64,000 nucleotides of DNA, taken from the NCBI RefSeq assembly GCF_006715175.1, contig NZ_VFMQ01000001.1:496001-560000 (forward strand), in the 5' to 3' direction. Both the position numbers and the translations under genes were made by a program. The notes below the pieces were generated by a model, which was not told the DNA's origin, did no database searches, and worked only from the letters and a program-made list of their open reading frames with translations. Numbering within the stretch: position 1 is the stretch's first letter; each line of letters begins with the position of its first letter. This document shows, piece after piece, positions 56,295 through 63,121 of the stretch. This DNA comes from Curtobacterium citreum (GTDB lineage: Bacteria > Actinomycetota > Actinomycetes > Actinomycetales > Microbacteriaceae).

Positions 56295-57181
56295 CCGCCG
56301 TCCAGACCCCCTCGCGAACCGCTGCGGCCCCCGGCCGTGGCGGTTCCGCCGTGCTCGAACTCCGTGACGCGGCCCTGTCGTACGGCTCCCGGGCGCTGTG
56401 GTCGCACCTCGACCTCGACCTCGCACCCGGGGAGTTCGTCGCCGTGCTCGGGCCGAACGGCGCCGGCAAGACCTCGCTCCTGCGCACGGTCCTCGGCCAG
56501 CAGCGCCTGACCAGCGGCACGATGTCGTTCCTCGGTCAGCCCGTCCGACGCGGCCACCGCCGGATCGGGTACATCCCGCAGCAGCGGCTCATGGAGTCCG
56601 GTACCCCGCTCCGTGCGCGGGACATGGTCGCGCAGGGCGTGACCGGTTCGCGCTGGGGCGTGCTGCCGGCCAGCCGTGCGGAGCGCGTGCGGATCGACCG
56701 GATCCTCGACGAGGTCGGCGCGACGGCGTTCGCGGACGCCCCCGTCGCCGAGCTGTCCGGCGGCGAGCAGCAGCGCACCCGCGTCGGGCAGGCGATCGCG
56801 GCCGACCCCGCGCTGCTCCTGTGCGACGAGCCCCTCATCTCGCTCGACCTGCGGCACCAGCGCGGCGTCACCGAACTGATCGACCGGCAGCGGCAGCAGC
56901 AGGGCGCCGCGGTGCTGTTCGTCACGCACGACGTGAACCCGATCCTCGACGTGGTCGACCGCGTCCTCTACATCGCCGGCGGGCGCTTCCGGATCGGCAC
57001 TCCGGACGAGGTCCTGCGCGCCGACGTGCTGAGCGACCTGTACGGCACCCCCGTGGACGTCGTCCGGACCATGGGACGCATCGTCATCGTCGGCGGCAAC
57101 GAACCCCACGACCAGACCGGGGCGCACCACCACTGCGACCCCGACCCGCAGGCGACCGTGCCGGACGAAGGGCGGATCTGA
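56291..57181 (+). CDS. znuC: Zinc ABC transporter ATP-binding protein
   Basis: A 296-aa ATPase: AALSYGSRALWSHLDLDLAPGEF, Walker A VLGPNGAGKTSLLRTVLG, Q-loop RIGYIPQQRLMESG, signature ELSGGEQQRTRVGQAIAA, Walker B LLLCDEPLISLDLRHQ and H-loop VLFVTHDVNPILDVVDRVLYIAGG. The C-terminal tail (PHDQTGAHHHCDPDPQ) is His-rich and could sense zinc. GTG start overlapping the znuA stop. Powers ZnuA/ZnuB metal uptake. Confidence 0.94.
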   Translation: MTAVQTPSRTAAAPGRGGSAVLELRDAALSYGSRALWSHLDLDLAPGEFVAVLGPNGAGKTSLLRTVLGQQRLTSGTMSFLGQPVRRGHRRIGYIPQQRLMESGTPLRARDMVAQGVTGSRWGVLPASRAERVRIDRILDEVGATAFADAPVAELSGGEQQRTRVGQAIAADPALLLCDEPLISLDLRHQRGVTELIDRQRQQQGAAVLFVTHDVNPILDVVDRVLYIAGGRFRIGTPDEVLRADVLSDLYGTPVDVVRTMGRIVIVGGNEPHDQTGAHHHCDPDPQATVPDEGRI

Positions 57182-58128
57182 TGGACGTGCTGTCGACCGT
57201 CTTCTCGTTCCAGGACTACGGCGAGCTGCTCGTGCTCGTCCAGAACTCGATCTGGGCCGGCGCGGTGCTCGGCATCGTCGGCGGCCTGATCGGCCCGTTC
57301 GTCGTCGCCCGGAACATGCCGTTCGCGGTGCACGGCATCTCGGAGCTGTCCTTCGCGGGGGCGAGCGCGGCGCTGCTGTTCGGCGCGAACGTCGTCACCG
57401 GCTCGCTCGTCGGGTCGGTCGTCGCGGCGCTGCTCATCGGCCTGCTCGGCTCCCGGGCCCGCGAGCGCAACTCGATCATCGCCGTCCTGATGCCGTTCGG
57501 CCTCGGGCTCGGCATCCTCTGCCTCGCGCTCTACAAGGGCCGCGCGGCGAACAAGTTCGGCCTGCTCACCGGGCAGATCGTCTCGGTCGACAACCCCCAG
57601 CTCACCTCGCTCGTGGTCGTGTCGGCGATCGTCGTCGTGACGCTGCTGCTCGTCTGGCGCCCGCTGATGTTCTCCTCCGTCGACCCGGACGTCGCCGCGG
57701 CCGCCGGGGTCCCGGTCCGGACGCTCGCGCTCGTGTTCATGCTCGCGCTCGGCCTGGCGACCGCGGTGTCCGTGCAGATCGTCGGCGCGCTGCTCGTCCT
57801 GTCGCTCCTCGTGACCCCGGCCGCCGCCGCGCTCCGACTGACCTCGCACCCGGTGGTCGTCCCCGTCCTGTCGACGGTGTTCGCGGTCGTGTCGGTCGTC
57901 GGCGGCATCCTGCTCGCCCTCGGTGGCGGGCTGCCGATCAGTCCGTACGTCACCACCATCTCGTTCCTCATCTGGGTCGTCTGCCGCATCGTCGGCTCCA
58001 GGAGGGACCGCCGTGGACGCGACCGGGTCGCGGTCCGCGAGCAGACCGCCGGGGGCGAGCCGCGCCTCCCGGCCGGCGGAGCCGACGCGTCGACCGACGC
58101 GGGCCGCAGGGAAGGAGTCACCGCGTGA
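57181..58128 (+). CDS. znuB: Zinc ABC transporter permease
   Basis: A 315-aa ABC-3 family permease with eight to nine helices: IWAGAVLGIVGGLIGPFVVARNMPFAVHGISELSFAGASAALLFG (the conserved H-x-x-SE-x-x-FAG region), MFSSVDPDVAAAAGVPV, and VQIVGALLVLSLLVTPAAAALRLT with the family's GxLLxxxLLxxPAAxA motif. A charged ~45-aa C-terminal tail follows the last helix. Overlaps znuC by TGATG and zur by 4 nt. Confidence 0.94.
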   Translation: MDVLSTVFSFQDYGELLVLVQNSIWAGAVLGIVGGLIGPFVVARNMPFAVHGISELSFAGASAALLFGANVVTGSLVGSVVAALLIGLLGSRARERNSIIAVLMPFGLGLGILCLALYKGRAANKFGLLTGQIVSVDNPQLTSLVVVSAIVVVTLLLVWRPLMFSSVDPDVAAAAGVPVRTLALVFMLALGLATAVSVQIVGALLVLSLLVTPAAAALRLTSHPVVVPVLSTVFAVVSVVGGILLALGGGLPISPYVTTISFLIWVVCRIVGSRRDRRGRDRVAVREQTAGGEPRLPAGGADASTDAGRREGVTA

Positions 58129-58538
58129 ACGCCGTGCAGAAGCCGAAGCGGAACACCTGGCAGCGCGAGGCGGTGCGAACCGCCCTGTCGAGCACCGAGG
58201 GGTTCGTCAGCGCGCAGGCGCTGCACCAGCACCTGCGGGACGACGGGTCCACGATCGGCCTGGCGACCGTCTACCGGGCGCTCGCCGACCTGGCGACCGA
58301 GGGTGACGCCGACTCGCTGCAGCAGGACGGCGAGTCGCTCTACCGTGCCTGCACCACCGACACGCACCACCACCACCTGATCTGCCGGAACTGCGGCCGC
58401 ACGGTCGAGATCGAGGCCGACCCGGTCGAGCGGTGGGCGCAGGACGTCGCGGCCGCGAACGGCTTCACGAACGCCAGCCACGTCGTCGACATCTTCGGCG
58501 AGTGCGCGGTGTGCACGGCGTCGCGGACCGGCGCGTAG
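58125..58538 (+). CDS. zur: Fur family regulator, Zur type
   Basis: A 137-aa Fur-fold repressor: winged helix TWQREAVRTALSSTEGFVSAQALHQHLRDDGSTIGLATVYRALADLATEGDAD, then sensing domain with YRACTTDTHHHHLICRNCGRTVEIE (HHHH and a CxxC structural zinc pair) and a second CxxC, FGECAVCTA. It binds Zn2+ and represses znuABC and often alternative ribosomal proteins. The GTG start overlaps znuB by 4 nt, so the regulator is in the operon it controls. Confidence 0.93.
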   Translation: MNAVQKPKRNTWQREAVRTALSSTEGFVSAQALHQHLRDDGSTIGLATVYRALADLATEGDADSLQQDGESLYRACTTDTHHHHLICRNCGRTVEIEADPVERWAQDVAAANGFTNASHVVDIFGECAVCTASRTGA

Positions 58539-58541
58539 TCT
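58536..58541 (+). promoter_or_regulatory. -10 box of leaderless alpha/beta hydrolase promoter
   Basis: TAGTCT includes the zur stop codon and ends 7 nt before the ATG of the next gene, so the hydrolase may have its own leaderless transcript. Confidence 0.4.
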
Positions 58542-58548
58542 CCGGCGC

Positions 58549-59244
58549 ATGCACGTCATCCTGGTGCCCGGGTTCTGGCTCGACGCGAGCGCGTGGGACG
58601 AGGTGACCCCGGTCCTGCAGCGTGCCGGGCACTCGGTCCAGACGATCACGCGCGACGGCGACACGCTCGACGAGCAGGTCGCGGCGATCGTGGCCGTGCT
58701 CGACGACGTGGCCACGCCGGAGGAACCCGTCGCGCTCGCGGGGCACTCCGGGGCCGGGCCGATGGTGCTCATGGCCGCGGACCAGCGACCGGCGCTCGTC
58801 GCGCACCTGCTGTACGTCGACACCTTCCCGGGACCGGAGGGCGGGTGCGTCAACGACGAGCTCCCGGTCGTCGACGGCGTCGTGCCGCTGCCGTCGTGGG
58901 ACGTCTGGGAGCCGGCGACCGTGCGGGGGATGACCCCGGAACTCCGCGCGGCGTTCGAGCAGCCGGCGGTCCCGGAGCCCGCGGCGGTGCCCTCGGACCG
59001 GTTCCACTACGCCGACCCCGCGCGGCACACGATCCCGGCGACGGTGGTGTCCTGCGAGGTCCCGGCGACGGAGCTCGCGGCGATGGTCGCGGAGCACCAT
59101 GCGTGGACGACGGAGCTCTCGGCGGTGGAGGACCTGACGATCGTCGGGCTCGAGACCGGGCACTGGCCGATGATGACGGCGCCGACGGAGCTCGGGGAGC
59201 TCCTGGTACAGGCGTTGGCGCCGCGGCCGACGGCGGCGGCGTAG
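58549..59244 (+). CDS. Alpha/beta hydrolase (small, MES/HNL-like)
   Basis: A 231-aa hydrolase: MHVILVPGFWLDASAWDEVTPVLQRAGHSV at the start, nucleophile elbow ALAGHSGAGPMVLMAADQ (GxSxG with Ser ~69), a cap with VVDGVVPLPSWDVWE, and LETGHWPMMTAPTELGELLVQAL with the catalytic His. The PGFWxxxxxW opening and short cap resemble plant methylesterase/hydroxynitrile-lyase-like and EstC-type bacterial esterases. Substrate unknown. Confidence 0.85.
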   Translation: MHVILVPGFWLDASAWDEVTPVLQRAGHSVQTITRDGDTLDEQVAAIVAVLDDVATPEEPVALAGHSGAGPMVLMAADQRPALVAHLLYVDTFPGPEGGCVNDELPVVDGVVPLPSWDVWEPATVRGMTPELRAAFEQPAVPEPAAVPSDRFHYADPARHTIPATVVSCEVPATELAAMVAEHHAWTTELSAVEDLTIVGLETGHWPMMTAPTELGELLVQALAPRPTAAA

Positions 59245-59270
59245 GGCGATCTTCGGCGCCGGCGCTGGCC

Positions 59271-59327
59271 GGCGTTCGTCGAGTGGGCAGGCGTTCGTCG
59301 AGCGGGCCGGCGTTCGTCGAGCGGGCA
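59271..59327. repeat. 19-bp tandem repeat, three copies
   Basis: The unit GGCGTTCGTCGAGYGGGCM is repeated three times without spacers, and a degenerate fourth copy (GCTAGTCGTCGAGTGGGCG) begins at 59341. It lies 26 nt after the hydrolase stop in a 485-nt region without genes. The repeat number could vary between strains. Confidence 0.8.
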
Positions 59328-59478
59328 GGACATGCCGTGCGCTAGTCGTCGAGTGGGCGAACTTCGTCGTCGCCGCGTGCCGAGCGTGCCAGATCTGGCC
59401 CGCTCGCCCCCGCTGCCCGCACCACCTCGCCCCGCCGCTCCGCCGCCTGCCCGCCCGACCCGGCCCGTCGGCCCCGGC

Positions 59479-59507
59479 TTGCGACACGCGCGGCCGTCCC
59501 GTAACGT
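59479..59507 (+). promoter_or_regulatory. Promoter of the rpmB-rpmG-rpsN operon
   Basis: TTGCGA (59479-59484), 17 nt, TAACGT (59502-59507): near-consensus spacing, start expected near 59514, giving a ~215-nt leader before rpmB. I searched this 485-nt region by eye for a TGAxAAxxxTTxTCA Zur box and found none. The leader has several GC-rich stretches but no clear riboswitch or attenuator. Confidence 0.6.
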
Positions 59508-59729
59508 TGTCCCCTGGTCCGCTGCGTCCGCGTGGCAGACCCAGTTGTTCCAAGCCCTCCGACCGTCGCGAACGCCGCGGTCGCGCGGTGCTCCCGGCCC
59601 TTCGACAGGGTCCGCGAGCCTGGGCGGCGCACACAACCCCCTCGGATCGTCCCCGGACGTTCCGCGTGTGCGCCAGGCAAGTGAACTTGGGAGCGGCCGT
59701 CCGGTCGCTCGGTACCTCAGGAGGAAACC

Positions 59730-59966
59730 ATGGCAGCAGTGTGCCAGGTGACCGGAGCCACCCCCGGCTTCGGACACAACATCTCGCACTCGCACCGCCG
59801 GACGAAGCGTCGCTTCGACCCGAACGTGCAGAAGAAGACGTACTACGTGCCCTCGCTTCGTCGTAACGTCACGCTCACGCTCAGCGCGAAGGGCATCAAG
59901 GTCATCGACGCACGCGGCATCGAGTCCGTCGTCAAGGACCTGCTCGCCCGAGGGGAGAAGATCTGA
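59730..59966 (+). CDS. rpmB: 50S ribosomal protein L28
   Basis: The 78-aa protein has the L28 core: [40 protein letters not shown] and [27 protein letters not shown]. It has a single Cys, so the CxxC...CxxC zinc ribbon of C+ L28 proteins is missing. AGGAGG lies 6-7 nt before the ATG. First gene of an operon with L33 and S14, as in many actinobacteria. Confidence 0.97.
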   Translation: MAAVCQVTGATPGFGHNISHSHRRTKRRFDPNVQKKTYYVPSLRRNVTLTLSAKGIKVIDARGIESVVKDLLARGEKI

Positions 59967-60136
59967 TGGCCAAGAAGGGTCAGGACGTTCGTCCGATCAT
60001 CAAGCTCCGCTCCACGGCGGGCACCGGGTTCACCTACGTGACCAAGAAGAACCGTCGCAACAACCCGGACCGCCTCGTGCTCAAGAAGTACGACCCGGTG
60101 ATCCGCAAGCACGTCGACTTCCGTGAGGAGCGCTAA
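59966..60136 (+). CDS. rpmG: 50S ribosomal protein L33
   Basis: A 56-aa L33: [53 protein letters not shown]. It contains no Cys at all, so it is the zinc-independent (C-) form. Start overlaps the L28 stop (TGATG). Too short to stand out without its neighbours, but the sequence match is unmistakable. Confidence 0.97.
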   Translation: MAKKGQDVRPIIKLRSTAGTGFTYVTKKNRRNNPDRLVLKKYDPVIRKHVDFREER

Positions 60137-60138
60137 GC

Positions 60139-60444
60139 ATGGCGAAGAAGAGCAAGATCGCGAAGAACAACCAGCGCGCCGAGGTCATCGCGCGCTACGC
60201 CGAGCGTCGTCTCGAGCTGAAGAAGGCCCTCGTGGACCCGAACGGCACCGACGAGTCGCGTGAGGCTGCTCGCGTCGGCCTGCAGAAGCTCCCCCGCGAC
60301 GCGTCGCCGGTCCGCTACCGCAACCGCGACGCCATCGACGGCCGCCCCCGTGGCCACCTCGGTGAGTACGGCATCAGCCGTGTCCGCTTCCGCGACATGG
60401 CCCACCGTGGCGAGCTCCCCGGCATCACGAAGAGCTCCTGGTAA
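60139..60444 (+). CDS. rpsN: 30S ribosomal protein S14 (long, zinc-independent form)
   Basis: A 101-aa S14: [71 protein letters not shown]. The length and the RNRD/GRPRG segment without Cys mark the C- form; the short C+ form would have CxxC...CxxC. It follows L33 by 2 nt and is ended by a strong terminator. Confidence 0.97.
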   Translation: MAKKSKIAKNNQRAEVIARYAERRLELKKALVDPNGTDESREAARVGLQKLPRDASPVRYRNRDAIDGRPRGHLGEYGISRVRFRDMAHRGELPGITKSSW

Positions 60445-60457
60445 GCACCGGCTCCAG

Positions 60458-60493
60458 CGAACGCCCCGTCCCCTCCGAGGGACGGGGCGTTCG
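60458..60493 (+). terminator. Terminator of ribosomal protein operon
   Basis: Perfect 15-bp stem CGAACGCCCCGTCCC with a 6-nt loop, 14 nt after the S14 stop. The following ~240 nt up to the HU gene hold its promoter and leader and no other gene. Confidence 0.9.
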
Positions 60494-60610
60494 TCGTCCG
60501 CGGACCCGTACCGGGGTACACGGCCGTCACATCCGTCACTCGGACCTCACCAGACCCTCGACAACCCCGGAAATCCGGGCGAGTCGGTCCGCGACGACCC
60601 GTCCGGCTGG

Positions 60611-60616
60611 TAGGTT
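60611..60616 (+). promoter_or_regulatory. -10 box of HU gene promoter
   Basis: TAGGTT about 120 nt upstream of the HU ATG; the start of transcription would be near 60623. No convincing -35. Confidence 0.4.
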
Positions 60617-60735
60617 CGCTGACGGTTCCGCCGGGTGTCCTGCCCGCCGGTCCAGAACGTCCAGGGCACCCGCTCCGGGCGGGCGGGCGTCCCGCACGTC
60701 CCACCGACACTGCAAGAAGTCCGAGGAGGACATCC

Positions 60736-61023
60736 ATGGCTGACAAGTCACTGAACCGCACCGAGCTCGTCGCTGCCGTCGCGCAGGAGTCCGGCCAGAG
60801 CCAGGCCACCGTCAACGGCGTCGTCGACGCGCTGTTCAGCGTCGTCTCGTCGTCGGTCTCCGACGGCACCAAGGTCACCATCCCCGGCTGGATCGCCTTC
60901 GAGAAGACCCACCGCGCCGCACGCACCGGCCGCAACCCGCAGACGGGTGAGGCCATCGAGATCGCCGCGAGCGACTCGGTCAAGGTCAGCGCCGGCTCGA
61001 AGCTCAAGGCAGCCGTCAAGTAA
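60736..61023 (+). CDS. hup: HU family DNA-binding protein
   Basis: A 95-aa histone-like protein: SLNRTELVAAVAQESGQSQATVNGVVDALFSVVSSSV, VTIPGWIAFEKTHRAARTGRNPQTGEAIEIAASDSVKVSAGSKLKAAV (the GRNPxTGE arm with Pro for DNA intercalation). It ends right after the core fold, so it lacks the long Lys/Ala tail of mycobacterial and streptomycete HupB/HupS. An excellent AGGAGG precedes the ATG; a terminator follows. Confidence 0.96.
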   Translation: MADKSLNRTELVAAVAQESGQSQATVNGVVDALFSVVSSSVSDGTKVTIPGWIAFEKTHRAARTGRNPQTGEAIEIAASDSVKVSAGSKLKAAVK

Positions 61024-61040
61024 GACCACTGCACCACACG

Positions 61041-61066
61041 GAAGGGACGGCTGCGGCCGTCCCTTC
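61041..61066 (+). terminator. Terminator after HU gene
   Basis: 11-bp stem GAAGGGACGGC/GCCGTCCCTTC with a TGCG loop, 17 nt past the stop. Confidence 0.8.
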
Positions 61067-61177
61067 TGCCGTTCCCGGGTCCGGCCGGCGGTCCGCGACA
61101 CTCCTGCACCGGCCTGGAGGCGCGGACCACCGCCCACAGGCAGCTCCGTCGGGTGGGTGGTCGCTCCGGGCAGCGCC

Positions 61178-61183
61178 TAGGCT
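61178..61183 (+). promoter_or_regulatory. -10 box of leaderless copD-ctaG promoter
   Basis: TAGGCT followed by six bases and the GTG start codon. Just upstream (61108-61120) lies a further variant of the dispersed motif, GGCCTGGAGGCGC. Confidence 0.5.
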
Positions 61184-61189
61184 TGTCGG

Positions 61190-63121
61190 GTGGATCGGAT
61201 CGCGCGCATCGCCGGCCCCGCCGTGCTGCTGCTCGTCGGGTTCGTGTCGCTCCTCGTCGCGCTCGTCGTCGGCGGGGGCGCGGACCGTGCCCTGATCGCC
61301 GACCCCGGCGCGGTCGTGCGCTTCGGGCTGCCGATCGCGCGGCTCGTCGTCGACCTGGCCGCGGCCGCCACCATCGGCGGGCTCGCGCTCACCACGGTGG
61401 GACTCTCGCGCAGCCGCCCGGAGTGGAACCGAGCCATCGACATCGCGGCGGGCGCGGCCGGTGTGTGGACCGTCGCGGCCGCCGTCGCCACCTTCTTCAC
61501 GTTCCTCAGCGTCGCCGGTTCCCGGATCAGCCTCGACGAGCAGTTCGGCCAGTCGATGGGGGTCTTCCTCACCGGCACCGACCTCGGGCTCGCCTGGCTC
61601 GTCACCGTCCTGGTCGCCGCGGCCGTCACGGTCCTGTGCTTCGCCGTCCGGGCACGCGGCATGGTCGCGCTGACCGCCGGCATCGCGATGATCGGGCTGA
61701 TCCCGATCGCGCAGCAGGGGCACGCCGCCGGCACCGCGAGCCACGACTCCGCGGTGACCGCACTCGGGCTGCACCTCGTCGGCGCCGCGCTCTGGGTCGG
61801 CGGACTCGTGCTCCTCGTCCTGCTCCGCGGGGTCCTCGGCGGCGATCGCCTGCCGTTGGTCGTGGGGCGGTACTCGAGCATCGCGCTCGGGTGCTTCGTC
61901 CTCGTCGCGGTCTCGGGCGTCGCCTCGGCGCAGATCCGGGTCGGGGCCTTCTCGAACCTCGGCAGCCCGTACGGCGTGCTCGTGATCGTGAAGTCCGCGG
62001 CGCTCCTCGCCGTCGGCGTGCTCGGCGCCGTGCACCGCCGTCGGACGATCCGGTCACTCACCGCCGAGCCCGGTCGCCGCGGACCCTTCTGGACGCTCGT
62101 GCTCGTGGAGCTCGCGGTGATGGGCGTCGCGAGCGGGTTCGCCGCTGCGCTCGGACGCACCGCGACCCCGGTCGACCAGGTCGCGCTGAGCAAGACCACC
62201 AACCCGTCGCCCGCCGAGCTCCTGACCGACGACCCGTTGCCCCGTGACCCGGGCGCCTGGGGCTGGCTGACGGCGTGGAACATCGACCTGTTCTGGCTCA
62301 TGGCCGCGGTGCTCGTCGCCGCCGCGTACGTCGCGGGCGTGGTCCGGCTCCGCCACCGCGGGCAGGGCTGGCCGGTCGGCCGGTCGGTGGCGATGGGGAT
62401 CGCGCTCGTGTCGCTGGTCGTCGCGACCTCGGGCTCGCTGCACACCTACGACCGCTTCCTGGTCTCGGCGAACGTCGGCGCGCACGTCGTCCTCGGCCTG
62501 GTGGTGCCCGCGCTCCTCTGGGCCGCGGCGCCGGTCCGGCTCGTCCGCGCCGCGGTGCAGACGCGTGACGACGACAGCACCGGGGTCCGCGAATGGACGG
62601 GGCTCCTCGTCGACAACGGCGTCGTGCGGTACCTCGTGCAGCCCTTCCCGGCGTTCGTGCTCCTCGCCACGGTGTGGTGGGCGCTCTACGGCACCCAGGT
62701 CCTGCGCTGGTCGGTGAGCGACCCGACCGGCCGCACACTCGTCGACGTCGGCCTGCTCCTGGTCGGGCTCCTCGCCGTCCCCACCCTGCTCACGCCGGTC
62801 GCCGCCGGTGCCCGCTCGGCCTCGGTCCCCGCCGCCCTGGTCCGGATCGCCGGCGCCGTGGTCGTCGCGGCCGGTGTGGTCTCGCTCGGCGTCGCGCTGC
62901 AGGGGCCGCTCGGGCTCGTGCAGGCGTCGTGGTTCGGGGCGATGGGGCGGACGTGGGGTCCGGATCCGCTCGTCGACCAGGCGCGCGGCGGGGTGGTCCT
63001 CGTCGTCGCCGGATCGGCCCTGCTCGTCACGGTCGTGGTCGTCGTCCTGCTCCGACTCCGTCGGGACCGCGGCGCCGTGACGGACCCGCGGCCGACCGAA
63101 CCGGTGACGACGGACGCCTGA
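61190..63121 (+). CDS. CopD-CtaG fusion membrane protein
   Basis: A 643-aa protein with about 16 helices in two parts. Residues ~1-320 are a CopD-type copper-uptake domain (PIARLVVDLAAAATIGGLALTTVGL, LHLVGAALWVGGLVLLVLL with the conserved H-x-x-G-A-x-W-x-G-G, VKSAALLAVGVLGAVHRRR). Residues ~350-625 are a CtaG/caa3-type cytochrome c oxidase assembly domain (AWNIDLFWLMAAVLVAAAYV, VATSGSLHTYDRFLVSANVGAHVVLGLVVPALLW, WFGAMGRTW). It is a common actinobacterial fusion that supplies copper to the CuA/CuB centres of cytochrome oxidase. GTG start, leaderless-type promoter. Coupled to the next gene by TGATG. Confidence 0.92.
   Translation: MDRIARIAGPAVLLLVGFVSLLVALVVGGGADRALIADPGAVVRFGLPIARLVVDLAAAATIGGLALTTVGLSRSRPEWNRAIDIAAGAAGVWTVAAAVATFFTFLSVAGSRISLDEQFGQSMGVFLTGTDLGLAWLVTVLVAAAVTVLCFAVRARGMVALTAGIAMIGLIPIAQQGHAAGTASHDSAVTALGLHLVGAALWVGGLVLLVLLRGVLGGDRLPLVVGRYSSIALGCFVLVAVSGVASAQIRVGAFSNLGSPYGVLVIVKSAALLAVGVLGAVHRRRTIRSLTAEPGRRGPFWTLVLVELAVMGVASGFAAALGRTATPVDQVALSKTTNPSPAELLTDDPLPRDPGAWGWLTAWNIDLFWLMAAVLVAAAYVAGVVRLRHRGQGWPVGRSVAMGIALVSLVVATSGSLHTYDRFLVSANVGAHVVLGLVVPALLWAAAPVRLVRAAVQTRDDDSTGVREWTGLLVDNGVVRYLVQPFPAFVLLATVWWALYGTQVLRWSVSDPTGRTLVDVGLLLVGLLAVPTLLTPVAAGARSASVPAALVRIAGAVVVAAGVVSLGVALQGPLGLVQASWFGAMGRTWGPDPLVDQARGGVVLVVAGSALLVTVVVVVLLRLRRDRGAVTDPRPTEPVTTDA

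Noticed and set aside
59271..59360. Possible CRISPR array
   Set aside because: The 19-bp units are directly adjacent with no spacers, and no cas genes are present.
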